A stretch of 64,000 bases of DNA from Tropicibacter sp. R16_0 (lineage in GTDB: Bacteria > Pseudomonadota > Alphaproteobacteria > Rhodobacterales > Rhodobacteraceae), in the NCBI RefSeq assembly GCF_017743935.1, contig NZ_JAGHRE010000001.1:103683-167682 (forward strand), given 5' to 3'. Both the position numbers and the translations under genes were made by a program. This document shows positions 44,150 to 52,889 of this stretch, piece after piece (position 1 is the stretch's first letter; the number at the start of each line of letters is the position of its first letter). Under the pieces are notes generated by a model. It worked only from the letters and a program-made list of their open reading frames with translations, did no database searches and was not told the DNA's origin.

Positions 44150-45046
44150 ATGCAAGGGATGAGCGGCAAACAATCCGATGGGCGGATGTTCCCGGTTTTG
44201 CAGGATAAAACCTTCCTGCTTTGCGTCGGAGCAGCCAAATGTGCGACCAGTTGGCTGTACGATTATCTAGGAAGTAAACCCGAGGTGACCGTCTCGCCAC
44301 TCAAGGAAGTTCATTTCTTCGATGCGCGCTATCCGGTTAATGCGCTTGGGGACGCGGATGAATTCGCGATGACCCGACTTGTTTTTCACTTACAACAGGC
44401 GGGGGGCGCGGCTGCAAATCTAAAAGACCGGCCGACGTTTCAGGCCAGCGTAGACCGCGCTCGGATGATTTATGACGATAGTGCGTACTTCGCTCATTTT
44501 GCGCGCTTGTGTACAAATGAAACGACGTGTTGCTGTGATTTGACACCGGCATATTCCGCGATCGGTGCCGAAGGCTTCCACTTTGTCAGAGATTTCTTTG
44601 CGTCGCAGGATTCAAACTTGAAGCTTTTGTTTCTTATGCGCGACCCGGTAGATCGCTTCTGGTCACAGCTCCGGCACATGCAACAGATGAACCCTGATCG
44701 GGACGTGATTGGAAACTGGCGAAATGCAATCACCTCTCCGGCTTTGCTGGCGCGTGCAGACTACAGGGGACTCGTTACGACCTTGGATCGTATCTTTCCC
44801 CGTGAGAAACTTCTTTACCTGTTTTATGAGGCCATGTTCGAAACCGATCACGCGCTGCGCGACCTGTGCAGCTTTGCCGAGCTTCCTTTCTCCCCGGGGG
44901 TGCCGATGAGGGTGAGGAACGAAACGACATTCAAAGCAGCGATACCAGCACGGGTGCAGGCTGCTCTTCTGCATACTCTCCGCCCTCAGTATGAATTTTG
45001 CCGGGAGCGCTTCGGTGCAAGGATCCCCGAGACGTGGCTCTCCTGA
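44150..45046 (+). CDS. sulfotransferase family protein
   Basis: A 298-residue protein with the two signatures of PAPS-dependent sulfotransferases: a 5'-phosphosulfate loop CVGAAKCATSWLYDYLGSKP near residue 25 and the 3'-phosphate-binding LLFLMRDPVDRFWSQLRHM near residue 165. Sulfotransferases of this type modify cell-surface glycans or small molecules. The coding DNA is noticeably less GC-rich than its neighbours, and it stands alone between fabB and fabA, two genes normally close together, so it may have been acquired. ATG 44150 is used; ATG 44159 is an alternative. Substrate unknown. Confidence 0.82.
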   Translation: MQGMSGKQSDGRMFPVLQDKTFLLCVGAAKCATSWLYDYLGSKPEVTVSPLKEVHFFDARYPVNALGDADEFAMTRLVFHLQQAGGAAANLKDRPTFQASVDRARMIYDDSAYFAHFARLCTNETTCCCDLTPAYSAIGAEGFHFVRDFFASQDSNLKLLFLMRDPVDRFWSQLRHMQQMNPDRDVIGNWRNAITSPALLARADYRGLVTTLDRIFPREKLLYLFYEAMFETDHALRDLCSFAELPFSPGVPMRVRNETTFKAAIPARVQAALLHTLRPQYEFCRERFGARIPETWLS

Positions 45047-45203
45047 GCCCTTCCAGGTGGCCGACTCGACTTTTGGGCCATTTTTTGCTAAGGTTTGCTT
45101 CTTTCAAAGTCTCCGAAATCTGCTTGAAAACCGTTCGAGTCAACGGGCGGGTAAGGTGTGCTTGCTGATTTGCAGAGTTATATTTCATAGGAGGAAACAC
45201 CCA

Positions 45204-45461
45204 ATGCCAGAAGACGCACTAATTGGCTTCCATTTCTTTACGACGGAAAATGACCTGTCCATCGCGAATGAGAACGCAAGGAAAAATGCAACGGAACACT
45301 TGGTCAACGAAGTTGCGTTCCGAAACGCTCTGGAACATCTCGACAACGCCAAAGATGCAGTTCGGGATGCGACATTCCGAAAAGTTCGTGGAGAAGAACA
45401 GGAATGGCCCGACAATGTGCCGCCGGATCTGGGCGACACGGACGATTTTTTTCTGCTCTGA
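45204..45461 (+). CDS. small acidic hypothetical protein
   Basis: An 85-residue charged protein (MPEDALIGFHFFTTENDLS...) with a long predicted helix rich in Asn, Glu, Lys and Asp and an acidic C-terminus (DNVPPDLGDTDDFFLL). No family recognised. AGGAGGAAACACCCA in front of the ATG is a near-perfect ribosome binding site, which is the main reason to call it real. It follows the sulfotransferase by 157 bases on the same strand in the same lower-GC stretch and could belong to the same acquired segment. Confidence 0.55.
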   Translation: MPEDALIGFHFFTTENDLSIANENARKNATEHLVNEVAFRNALEHLDNAKDAVRDATFRKVRGEEQEWPDNVPPDLGDTDDFFLL

Positions 45462-45730
45462 CTTCGAGATTTAACTGAGTTTGCAGAACGGACATCGTGC
45501 GCGTTCCAGCGCCTGTCAAAATTTGTCAGGGACGTTTGGGCAACTGAACTTAATCGCCGCTCAGGATGTGTGGTAAGTTGCCCGTCTCGAAGGGGTTGGT
45601 CCGGCGCGGGGTGCGGCTACACCGGAGCAAGTGATGAAGCTGTCGGCCGATGTGCTGATTGGCGCTGCGCCCCTGCACGAACTTGATCTGGCACCGCGGG
45701 CCAAAAGCTCGTGCAGCTGCTGCGGCTAAA

Positions 45731-46204
45731 TCAGAACTCGTTGGGCAAGGAAGAGTGGTGCAGGACGATGCGCAGGGTGCCATCCGCATCTTTCTTGTAG
45801 CCAAACGACTTGTCGACCTTGGTGACGTTGCCGTCCTTGTCCGTCAGCATGACCCAGCCCATCCACATGGCGATGTCACCTTCGATGTATTCGGCTGACG
45901 TTACGCTGTCCATGGCACGCCACCCTTGGATCGCAAACCCGTTGTCCCGGGGATATTCCTCGGAGTGGCCGCAAAAATAGGCCAGGGCGCCTTCTTTGGT
46001 GGGTCGAAAGGTTTGCGGACCGCTGGCCATCGTGGGTTTGAACAACACGGGTCCCAAGTTGTAGCCATAGATCGCATCCAGATGAGCCTCGGCAACCTGG
46101 CGCGCCGCTTCAATGCCGCCCTCTTCGAAGGCTTTTGAAATGGCAATCTTACCCTGGCCCCAGGCGGTGCGGGCATCCGATAGATCTTTGTGAGTGATCG
46201 ACAC
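45731..46204 (-). CDS. SnoaL/NTF2-like protein
   Basis: A 157-residue protein with the alpha-plus-beta cone layout of the SnoaL/NTF2-like fold: N-terminal helices (DARTAWGQGKIAISKAFEEGG), then a strand-rich half (NLGPVLFKPT, AMDSVTSAEYIEGDIAMWMG, TKVDKSFGYKKDADGTLRIV) ending in LHHSSLPNEF. Such folds serve as small-molecule-binding or isomerase domains; close relatives in Rhodobacteraceae are sometimes labelled as a cyclohydrolase, for which I see no catalytic motif. Its start is 75 bases downstream of fabA on the same strand, with a terminator between. Function not assigned. Confidence 0.75.
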   Translation of the reverse strand: MSITHKDLSDARTAWGQGKIAISKAFEEGGIEAARQVAEAHLDAIYGYNLGPVLFKPTMASGPQTFRPTKEGALAYFCGHSEEYPRDNGFAIQGWRAMDSVTSAEYIEGDIAMWMGWVMLTDKDGNVTKVDKSFGYKKDADGTLRIVLHHSSLPNEF

Positions 46205-46230
46205 AACGTTGTCCTCTCTGTTGCAGGTGC

Positions 46231-46254
46231 GAAAAAGAGGCCCGCGAGCCTCTC
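46231..46254 (-). terminator. rho-independent terminator downstream of fabA
   Basis: Read on the minus strand, AGAGGC and GCCTCT pair across a six-base loop and are followed by a run of T (CTCTTTTTC). It lies just after the fabA stop and would end the fabA transcript before the SnoaL-like gene. Confidence 0.6.
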
Positions 46255-46279
46255 ATTCGGTATCGGTTTTTGTGTGGCC

Positions 46280-46789
46280 TCAGCTTTCGGAAAGGGCCAC
46301 TTTCATGTCTTTGACCTGATAGATCACTTCGCCGTCAGCCTCGACGATGCCGTCGGCGACACCCATGGTCAGGCGCCGGGTCTGGATCGCCTTGGTGAAG
46401 TCGATCTTGTAGGTCAGCATCTTGCGGTCCGGACGGACCATGCCGGTCAGTTTCACTTCGCCCACGCCAAGTGCATAGCCGCGCCCCTGCCAGCCGCGCC
46501 AGCCCAGGTTGAAACCGGTCAATTGCCACAGGCCGTCCAGACCCAGACAGCCGGGCATGATCGGGTTGCCGGGGAAGTGGCAGTCAAAGAACCAGAGGTC
46601 CGGGGTGATGTCGAATTCCGCCAGCACGTGGCCTTTGCCATGCGCGCCACCATCGCCCGAGATGTCGGTGATCCGGTCCATCATCAGCATCGGCGGGGCC
46701 GGAAGCTGGGCGTTGCCGGGACCGAAAAGCTCGCCGCGGGCGCACTTCAGCAGGTCATCTTTGTCAAAACTGCTCGGGAATTGGGACAT
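46280..46789 (-). CDS. fabA: 3-hydroxydecanoyl-[acyl-carrier-protein] dehydratase/isomerase
   Basis: A 169-residue hot-dog-fold enzyme that dehydrates 3-hydroxydecanoyl-ACP and isomerises the trans-2 to the cis-3 enoyl product, starting unsaturated fatty acid synthesis. The catalytic His is in [12 protein letters not shown] and the Asp in LGLDGLWQL, and [10 protein letters not shown] is the typical N-terminal motif. ATG 46789 is preceded by AGGAGACGCGGCAGC; the longer open frame upstream runs through the irr promoter and is not conserved. Divergent from irr, with 188 bases between; this irr-fabA neighbourhood is common in Rhodobacteraceae. Confidence 0.95.
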   Translation of the reverse strand: MSQFPSSFDKDDLLKCARGELFGPGNAQLPAPPMLMMDRITDISGDGGAHGKGHVLAEFDITPDLWFFDCHFPGNPIMPGCLGLDGLWQLTGFNLGWRGWQGRGYALGVGEVKLTGMVRPDRKMLTYKIDFTKAIQTRRLTMGVADGIVEADGEVIYQVKDMKVALSES

Positions 46790-46905
46790 GCTGCCGCGTC
46801 TCCTGCCTGGGGTGTCAAATTTTGCTTTCGACCCTCTAGCATCGCGCCTAGCTGTCCCGCAAGTACCGGACAGGCGGATTGCGACGTCGGGTCCACGCAG
46901 TTGCG

Positions 46906-46918
46906 AATGAATTTCATT
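46906..46918. promoter_or_regulatory. palindrome in irr-fabA divergent region
   Basis: AATGAATTTCATT is an inverted repeat with six-base arms (AATGAA and TTCATT) around one T, placed about 60 bases upstream of irr and about 117 upstream of fabA. It could be an operator for Irr or another dimeric regulator; it does not obviously match a known iron-control element. A TATATA run at about 46942 further downstream looks like a promoter element for irr. Confidence 0.35.
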
Positions 46919-46977
46919 TGAATTTACGGTGGGGACGGCCCTATATATACAGTCAGCCATTAGCGAGTCTTTACGTG

Positions 46978-47394
46978 ATGACACCAGATAGCAATCAGAT
47001 AGCCACCGATTGGTTGGTCGACGCAGGTCTGCGTCCGACCCGTCAGCGTGTAACGCTGGCCGAACTTCTGGTGGGCGATGGCCGTCACCGTCACGTCACC
47101 GCTGAAAGCCTGTTCGAGGCCTCAAAGACCAAAGGCGCCTCGGTGTCGCTGGCCACGGTCTACAATACGTTGCGGGCTTTCTGCGACGCGGGCGTCCTGC
47201 AGGAAATCACCGTGGACGGCTCGAAAAGCTATTTCGACACGAACACGCATGATCATCCCCATTTCTATTGGGAGGATGAGGCCCGCCTGTCGGATGCTCC
47301 GTCCGATCAGCTGGTCATCCAGCGCCTTCCCGATGCGCCCGAAGGGGTCGAGATCGCGTCGGTCGATGTGGTGATCCGCCTGCGCAAGGTGTGA
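46978..47394 (+). CDS. irr: iron response regulator Irr (Fur family)
   Basis: A 138-residue Fur-superfamily transcription factor. The winged-helix part is [41 protein letters not shown]...[16 protein letters not shown], and the dimer/metal domain contains the His-rich [11 protein letters not shown] that in Irr replaces the HHHDH of Fur. The protein is shorter than Fur at the C-terminus and lacks CxxC zinc motifs, as in rhizobial and roseobacter Irr. Irr controls iron and haem genes under iron limitation and is degraded or inactivated on haem binding. ATG 46978 begins the conserved sequence ([13 protein letters not shown]). Divergent from fabA. Confidence 0.9.
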   Translation: MTPDSNQIATDWLVDAGLRPTRQRVTLAELLVGDGRHRHVTAESLFEASKTKGASVSLATVYNTLRAFCDAGVLQEITVDGSKSYFDTNTHDHPHFYWEDEARLSDAPSDQLVIQRLPDAPEGVEIASVDVVIRLRKV

Positions 47395-48297
47395 TCAGGG
47401 CCTAGGCGCTTTCAGCGTTTCTGTAAGTATCATCATTGCATCGTCGATGACCCGGTCGCCGGGTCCAGTTCCGTGCCGCGTCAGGATCACGGGCTCGCGG
47501 GCGTCCTGATCTTGGATCGGCACCATCACCAAGGGCTGACCATCGTAGCTGTGACTGGCGTGGGGTGCGGCATAGCTGATGCCTGCTCCTTCGCCATGGG
47601 CGGCAAGACTGCGCATGATTTCAAGCGATTGCGTGCGATGCGCCACCACCGGTGACAGGCCATGACGGCGAAACAGACCCAGCATGTGTTGCGCCGACAA
47701 CCCTTCGTCCGACAGGATCAACGGGTGCGCGGACAAATCCCCGAGCGATATGTCCCGACGATCCGCCAATGCGTGATCCGGTGACAGAACCGCCACGGGC
47801 CTCTGATGAAACAGCGTTGTGCGGCTGAAACCCGCGTCCAATCCCAGATCATAGGTCACGGCGATATCGATGCTTCCGTCCAGCAAAGCGCCGATCAACG
47901 GCTCAAAGGCGGCGGCGCGATAGCTGACCGTTATCTGCGGATAGGCCTGTCGCAGTGTCTGCAAAGCGGGCGCGAGCAGAAAGGGCGCAAGGTCGGAAAA
48001 ACACCCAAGCGTCAGACGGGTTGTGGCAGGTTGCATACCCCGCCCTGTTTCCAGACTGGCCGCGCGGGCCAAGAGCGCTTCGGCCCGGTCCACAAACCGA
48101 CGCCCTTGCGGCGTGACGGCCAGTGCGGCGCCTCGTTTGCGGATAAACAGCGGATACCCAAGCTGCGCATCAATCCGGTCAAGCGCGTTGGACAATGCAG
48201 GCTGTGACACGTTCAGCCGCGCGGCGGCCGCCGACAGGCTCCCCTCGGCTGCAATGGCGCAGGCATATTCATAGTGGCGGAGTGTCAGATATAACAT
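47395..48297 (-). CDS. LysR family transcriptional regulator
   Basis: A 300-residue LysR-type regulator. The N-terminal helix-turn-helix is ACAIAAEGSLSAAAARLNVSQPALSNALDRIDAQLGYPLF (residues about 12-50), followed by the linker helix and a periplasmic-binding-protein-like effector domain. It is divergent from a PhyH-type dioxygenase, with 88 AT-rich bases between, which suggests that it activates that gene; the effector is unknown. Its stop lies right at the end of irr (convergent, no gap). Confidence 0.92.
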   Translation of the reverse strand: MLYLTLRHYEYACAIAAEGSLSAAAARLNVSQPALSNALDRIDAQLGYPLFIRKRGAALAVTPQGRRFVDRAEALLARAASLETGRGMQPATTRLTLGCFSDLAPFLLAPALQTLRQAYPQITVSYRAAAFEPLIGALLDGSIDIAVTYDLGLDAGFSRTTLFHQRPVAVLSPDHALADRRDISLGDLSAHPLILSDEGLSAQHMLGLFRRHGLSPVVAHRTQSLEIMRSLAAHGEGAGISYAAPHASHSYDGQPLVMVPIQDQDAREPVILTRHGTGPGDRVIDDAMMILTETLKAPRP

Positions 48298-48385
48298 GAA
48301 GTTAAATATGTCATTTCCAGATATGATTTGAAATGTTGTTTTTGGCGGGGCAGATATTCATCAACAACGTGGATGGAGGATCCTG

Positions 48386-49180
48386 ATGACGCACCCGCTC
48401 GTGACACCTGAAATGATCGAAACCTATCAGCGCGACGGCGTTGTCCTTGTGCCTGGCCTTTTTGCCGATCATGTCGACGCCCTGCGTGATGGGATCGAGG
48501 TCAACATGGCCGAGCCGGGACCTTATGCCTCTGACAATAAGAAAGAGGGGCAGACCGGTCTGTTCTTTGACGACTATTGCAACTGGACCCGTATCCCGCA
48601 GTTCCGCGATGTGATCCAGGCCTCGCCCGCTGCGCAGGTGGCGGCTGATCTGATGCAATCCGAGACGGTTCAGATGTTCCACGACCACGTTCTGGTCAAA
48701 GAACCTGGCACGTCGATGGCCACGCCCTGGCATCAGGACGGGCCTTACTATTTTGTCGAGGGTCAGCAGACCGTCAGCTTCTGGTCGCCACTTGATCCGG
48801 TAAAAGAGGCGACCCTGCGTTGCGTTGCAGGTTCGCACTTGTGGGAGAAAGAGGTTCTGCCGACCCGTTGGGTGTCGGAAGAGGGGTTCTTTGCCGACGA
48901 GGGCCAGTACATGCCGATCCCCGATCCGGATGCCGAGGGCATGAAGGTTGTCGAGTTTGAAATGCAGCCAGGCGACGCGGTGGCGTTCAACTACAAGATT
49001 CTGCACGGCGCCCGCGGCAATACATCAAGCAGCCGTCGTCGCGCGTTTTCCTTGCGTCTGGTCGGGGATGACGCCCGCTATGTCGAGCGCCCCGGCCGCA
49101 CCTCGCCGCCGTTTCCCGGGCACGACATGCAGCCCGGTCAACGCCTGCGCGAGGATTGGTTCCCGATGCTGATCGGTTGA
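48386..49180 (+). CDS. phytanoyl-CoA dioxygenase (PhyH) family protein
   Basis: A 264-residue Fe(II)/2-oxoglutarate-dependent oxygenase. The iron ligands are visible as His and Asp in TPWHQDGPYYF (about residue 115-125) and a distal His in FNYKILHGARGN (about 205-215), followed by an Arg in RRRAFSLRL that would bind 2-oxoglutarate. PhyH-like enzymes in bacteria hydroxylate small metabolites, lipids or ectoine-type compounds; this one is not EctD by length or motifs. The ATG at 48386 is preceded by GGATGGAGGATCCTG. Likely controlled by the divergent LysR gene. Confidence 0.88.
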   Translation: MTHPLVTPEMIETYQRDGVVLVPGLFADHVDALRDGIEVNMAEPGPYASDNKKEGQTGLFFDDYCNWTRIPQFRDVIQASPAAQVAADLMQSETVQMFHDHVLVKEPGTSMATPWHQDGPYYFVEGQQTVSFWSPLDPVKEATLRCVAGSHLWEKEVLPTRWVSEEGFFADEGQYMPIPDPDAEGMKVVEFEMQPGDAVAFNYKILHGARGNTSSSRRRAFSLRLVGDDARYVERPGRTSPPFPGHDMQPGQRLREDWFPMLIG

Positions 49181-49186
49181 GTAGAA

Positions 49187-49204
49187 GGGGGGCACTGACC
49201 CCCC
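49187..49204. terminator. possible bidirectional terminator hairpin
   Basis: GGGGGG and CCCCCC pair across a six-base CACTGA loop in the 76-base space between the convergent PhyH-type and unknown genes. There is only a weak T-rich tract on either side, so termination activity is uncertain. Confidence 0.35.
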
Positions 49205-49256
49205 ATTGCTTAGCTTTGTCGGGATGTTTTGGTCCAGAAGGATAGGGACGGTGGCG

Positions 49257-50123
49257 CTAGAACCACTGCCCCGGTTCCATCAGCCCCAGATCAAGCAATT
49301 GGCGCGAGTGCCATTCGAAGGGGGTGGAATTGTGCCAGCGGAAACTGTCGATCTCGAACGTTGAGCCCGGGTTGCGTTTGAGCGCCTTGGCGGTGCGGAA
49401 CGAGCAGATCGCCGCCGTCAGATTGTGGTGCCAAGGGCAGGCATAGGTGTTATATTCCTGATCCTCGAACGTGTGGTTCGGCAACAGTTTGAGCCCGGGG
49501 GCCGACTTGAACAGGGCGATCCGGTCGATCTTGCGGCTTTCTTTCGGTATGTGCTCTTCGTATCGCCAACGGACCCCGCCGAAAAAGTCGAGCTGCCGCT
49601 CTCGGGGGTGGCCGGTGTCCGGGTCTTTGCGCGATTGCGCGTAATACCCTGACTTGTCCAGATTGGCCCGATCCAAGGAAACACCGTCCGGGTGTTTTTT
49701 CAGGTCATCGGCATACAGATCGATGACATAGGTCAGCATTGAATCCCGCCGCTCTTCGGTGTGGAACATCAGCATTTCGCCAACGCTGCGGGTCTCGCAG
49801 AAGGGATAGAACAGGTATTCGGCGTTGTAGCAGTAGTACATCCACACGCCCGGTGCGGCTTCGATGATCCGGTTGATGGCATCAACCACCGATTTGCGGG
49901 GGCCGCAGTCAAAGGGGATGCGGTGCACCCGCGCCTCGACATCCTTGGGCAGTTGGAACGCGTCGGGCATGAACGCCAGGACAGCGGCAAAGCCACACTG
50001 CAAGTGATGGCGCATCGTAGTGGCCAGCTCGACATCATCTTCGACAAAGATCAACGCCAGCGGGCCTTTGGCCAGCGTCTCCTTGCCCGTGCGCAAGAGA
50101 TGATCGAGTGAGTTGTATTCCAT
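49257..50123 (-). CDS. conserved hypothetical protein, possible glycosyltransferase
   Basis: A 288-residue soluble protein. Its opening LALIFVEDDVELATTMRHHLQCGF resembles the start of a nucleotide-diphospho-sugar transferase domain, and the second half is rich in aromatic residues (ERQLDFFGGVRWRYEEHIP, YNTYACPWHHNLTAAICSF). Proteins like this are found in roseobacters next to no fixed partner and are usually annotated as hypothetical or GT2-like; no DxD motif is clear here. ATG 50123 is chosen because the upstream extension is non-conserved. It is divergent from miaB, with 125 bases between. Function not assigned. Confidence 0.7.
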   Translation of the reverse strand: MEYNSLDHLLRTGKETLAKGPLALIFVEDDVELATTMRHHLQCGFAAVLAFMPDAFQLPKDVEARVHRIPFDCGPRKSVVDAINRIIEAAPGVWMYYCYNAEYLFYPFCETRSVGEMLMFHTEERRDSMLTYVIDLYADDLKKHPDGVSLDRANLDKSGYYAQSRKDPDTGHPRERQLDFFGGVRWRYEEHIPKESRKIDRIALFKSAPGLKLLPNHTFEDQEYNTYACPWHHNLTAAICSFRTAKALKRNPGSTFEIDSFRWHNSTPFEWHSRQLLDLGLMEPGQWF

Positions 50124-50248
50124 CTGCGCGTCCCTGATTTGCCGTGCTGGCATCAAACACCAAAATCGGTTAATTGCACGTGCATTGCAAGCGGTGCCGG
50201 AACGGTATAAAGCCCGCCGCTGATCCCGCGAACGCAAAGGCCAGAATT

Positions 50249-51571
50249 ATGTCCGAGCCCAAGAAGCTGTATATCAAAACCTATGGCTGCCAGATGAACG
50301 TTTACGATAGTGAGCGTATGGCCGAGGCATTGGGCGGAAAGGGCTATGTCGAGACCAAATCGCCCGATGATGCGGACATGATCCTGCTCAACACCTGCCA
50401 CATCCGGGAAAAGGCTGCAGAAAAGGTCTATTCCGAGCTGGGTCGGTTCAAAGGGCTGAAGGCCGAGAAACCGGATCTCAAGATCGGCGTGGCGGGCTGT
50501 GTGGCCCAGGCCGAAGGTCAGGAAATCATGCGCCGCCAGCCGCTGGTTGATCTGGTTGTCGGCCCGCAAAGCTATCACCGCCTGCCCGAGATGGAGGCGA
50601 AGACCCGGACAGGGGAAAAGGCACTCGACACCGAGTTTCCGGAAGAAGACAAGTTCGAGAAGCTGAAAAGCCGCCCCAAGGCCAAGCGTGGCCCGACCGC
50701 ATTCCTGACCGTTCAGGAAGGATGCGACAAGTTCTGCGCCTTCTGCGTTGTGCCCTACACCCGCGGGGCCGAAGTCAGCCGACCAGCCGATCGTATCATC
50801 CGCGAAGCCAACGAGTTGGTCGAACGCGGCGTGCGGGAAATCACCCTTCTGGGTCAGAACGTTAACGCTTACCACGGAGCTGGCCCAAAAGGCGACATGA
50901 CCCTGGCGCAGCTGATTTGGGAACTGGACAAGGTCGATGGTTTGGAGCGCATCCGGTTCACCACCAGCCATCCCAACGACATGATGGATGATCTGATTGA
51001 GGCGCATGGCACTTGTTCCAAGCTGATGCCCTATCTGCACCTGCCGGTGCAGGCCGGATCGGACAAGATCCTGAAGCGGATGAACCGCAGCCACACTGCC
51101 GAGAGCTATCTGAAGCTGATCGAGCGTATCCGCGCGGCACGGCCCGATATCGTGATGTCAGGCGATTTCATCGTCGGCTTCCCCGAAGAGACCGAAGAGG
51201 ATTTCCAGGCCACACTCGATTTGGTTGAGCAGGTCAAATATGGCTACGCCTATTCGTTCAAATACTCGACCCGCCCCGGCACCCCGGCAGCGGAACGGCC
51301 GCAGGTTGATCCCGCCGAAGCCGACGACCGTTTGCAGCGCCTGCAAGCGATGATCACCCGTCATCAGCGCGAGATTCAGGACAGCATGGTGGGTCGCGAG
51401 GTGAGCGTATTGTTCGAAAAGGCGGGTCGGTTTGACGATCAGATGGTCGGTAAATCCGAATATTTGCATGCGGTTCACGTGACCGGATCCGGTGCGGAAA
51501 TCGGAGATATCGCGCGCGTCAAAATCGTTTCTTCCGGCGCAAATTCGCTGGCTGGCGAGGTTATCCGCTGA
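50249..51571 (+). CDS. miaB: tRNA-2-methylthio-N6-dimethylallyladenosine synthase
   Basis: A 440-residue radical-SAM methylthiotransferase that adds the methylthio group to isopentenyl-A37 of tRNAs reading UNN codons. The N-terminal UPF0004 domain begins [18 protein letters not shown] and holds three cluster cysteines (the first two in TYGCQMN and NTCHIREKA); the radical-SAM motif CDKFCAFC lies near residue 158 (Cx3Cx2C), and a TRAM domain closes the protein ([13 protein letters not shown]...). Length and order match MiaB rather than MtaB or RimO. The ATG at 50249 begins [14 protein letters not shown]. Monocistronic by spacing. Confidence 0.95.
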   Translation: MSEPKKLYIKTYGCQMNVYDSERMAEALGGKGYVETKSPDDADMILLNTCHIREKAAEKVYSELGRFKGLKAEKPDLKIGVAGCVAQAEGQEIMRRQPLVDLVVGPQSYHRLPEMEAKTRTGEKALDTEFPEEDKFEKLKSRPKAKRGPTAFLTVQEGCDKFCAFCVVPYTRGAEVSRPADRIIREANELVERGVREITLLGQNVNAYHGAGPKGDMTLAQLIWELDKVDGLERIRFTTSHPNDMMDDLIEAHGTCSKLMPYLHLPVQAGSDKILKRMNRSHTAESYLKLIERIRAARPDIVMSGDFIVGFPEETEEDFQATLDLVEQVKYGYAYSFKYSTRPGTPAAERPQVDPAEADDRLQRLQAMITRHQREIQDSMVGREVSVLFEKAGRFDDQMVGKSEYLHAVHVTGSGAEIGDIARVKIVSSGANSLAGEVIR

Positions 51572-51670
51572 TCGCGTTGAGATTGTGTTCGGGCGACTCA
51601 CTCAATTTGTTTGCGGGGTCAGAATTGCCGAATTGGCGACAATCGCGTGAATTTATGGTGAGTGTTCCCT

Positions 51671-51697
51671 GATCCGCCACAATATATGGTGGATTTT
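51671..51697 (+). terminator. candidate terminator after miaB
   Basis: ATCCGCCA and TGGTGGAT pair (one G-T) around CAATATA and are followed by TTTTGC, about 100 bases after the miaB stop. A moderately convincing rho-independent terminator; no other signal is seen before the OmpA-like gene. Confidence 0.4.
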
Positions 51698-51811
51698 GCT
51701 TCACAATTATCTCTTCTTTTCCTAACCTTAAGTCAATTGGGTTATGGGTGCTCGCCGATGCACGTCAGCGGTGCCAATTTTTTGGGGGAACTACGGTGAG
51801 GGATATCAGCG

Positions 51812-52378
51812 GTGTTTAGTTTGAAAATCAAGAGCGCCTTGGCGGCGCTGACAGCCATTGTTGCGATTGCCGGGGTCACTGCCAGCCCTGCCAGCGCACA
51901 GAACCAACGTACAGTCATCGGCGAGCGCTATGTGCCCACCATCTGGGTTGACCCGGATGGGTGCGAGCACTGGGTGATGGATGACGGGGCCGAGGGTTAC
52001 ATGACCCCGCACGTCAATCGTCAGGGCATTCCGGTGTGCCGCCGCGGCAACCTCTGCGGCACGCTGCCTGCGGATCAGTTCTTTGCCACCGACAGTTTCC
52101 GGATCAGCTCGGCGGGTCAGGCGCGTCTGCGCGAGTTCTTCCAGACGACACGGGCCAATGGCTACATCGTCACTGGCCACACCGATAGCCGCGCCTCGGA
52201 CGCCTACAACCTGCGTCTGTCGCAGAACCGGGCCAACTCGGTTGCGCGTGTTGGTCGCAGCGCCGGCGCACGCATCGTTGATGTGCGCGGCTATGGCGAG
52301 CGTGATCCACGGGTGCCGAATACCAGTGCGGCGAACATGGCGCAGAACCGCCGCGTCGAAATCATCTGCGTGAACTGA
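51812..52378 (+). CDS. OmpA-family outer membrane protein
   Basis: A 188-residue exported protein. Residues 1-29 are a signal peptide (LAALTAIVAIAGVTASPASAQ). Residues about 43-75 form a small module VPTIWVDPDGCEHWVMDDG also found in the next gene. Residues about 85-188 are an OmpA C-terminal peptidoglycan-binding domain with TGHTDSRASDAYNLRLSQNR and GYGERDPRVPN...NRRVEI, in which the Asp and Arg contact diaminopimelate. There is no beta-barrel; this is the soluble OmpA-like type. The start is GTG at 51812 with GAGGGATATCAGC before it. It is 11 bases ahead of the lipoprotein gene, so the two are co-transcribed. Confidence 0.85.
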   Translation: MFSLKIKSALAALTAIVAIAGVTASPASAQNQRTVIGERYVPTIWVDPDGCEHWVMDDGAEGYMTPHVNRQGIPVCRRGNLCGTLPADQFFATDSFRISSAGQARLREFFQTTRANGYIVTGHTDSRASDAYNLRLSQNRANSVARVGRSAGARIVDVRGYGERDPRVPNTSAANMAQNRRVEIICVN

Positions 52379-52389
52379 GGAGAGCTGTC

Positions 52390-52683
52390 ATGAAACTGAT
52401 CAAAGGCATTGCGCTTCTCGCAGCCATGGGTGGCCTAGCTGCTTGCGAAATCTCTGACAAGACCGTGGACCGGGGTATCGACTCCAAGGACCTGTCGAAC
52501 CTGAAGGCCGGTATCTGGGTTGATCCGCAAGGATGTGACCATTGGATCATCGACGATGGCCTCGAAGGGTACCTGTCCCAGCGTCTGGATCGCAACGGCA
52601 AGCCGGTCTGTTCGGGTGCGGCACCTCCGGGTGTGGCGACGGGGCCGTTCAAGAAAGGCTCGAACATCGTCGACGCGCTCTGA
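52390..52683 (+). CDS. small lipoprotein sharing a module with the upstream OmpA-like protein
   Basis: A 97-residue lipoprotein: MKLIKGIALLAAMGGLAAC has a clear lipobox with the lipidated Cys19. The mature part is dominated by a module (GIWVDPQGCDHWIIDDG...RNGKPVCSG) that aligns with residues 43-75 of the upstream OmpA-like protein, sharing W-V-D-P-x-G-C-x-H-W and a second Cys. The two cysteines probably form a disulphide. It lies 11 bases after the OmpA-like gene and is followed by a strong terminator, so the pair forms a two-gene envelope operon. Function unknown. Confidence 0.82.
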   Translation: MKLIKGIALLAAMGGLAACEISDKTVDRGIDSKDLSNLKAGIWVDPQGCDHWIIDDGLEGYLSQRLDRNGKPVCSGAAPPGVATGPFKKGSNIVDAL

Positions 52684-52703
52684 TCGCGCACGGATATCAA
52701 TGC

Positions 52704-52737
52704 AAACCGCCCGGCAGGAACCTTGCCGGGCGGTTTT
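52704..52737 (+). terminator. strong rho-independent terminator
   Basis: AAACCGCCCGGCA and TTGCCGGGCGGTTT form a long GC-rich stem with a short GGAACC-type loop, ending in TTTTCG. It terminates the OmpA-like/lipoprotein operon before phoH. Confidence 0.85.
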
Positions 52738-52889
52738 CGTTTGAACATGAGGGGGGGGCGAGCCCGGCAGATTATTGCCTCAGTCTTCACCATTTTTGTT
52801 TCAGTTGGATGAAAAGTGAACATGGCGACTTGCGCGTGCGCCGTGATCGTGGCTACGCTTGGATCAGACTGCCAAAACAGGAGAGCAGA

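Noticed and set aside
45462..45730. Possible gene remnant between the small protein and the SnoaL-like gene
   Set aside because: No frame of convincing composition or recognisable similarity; treated as intergenic.
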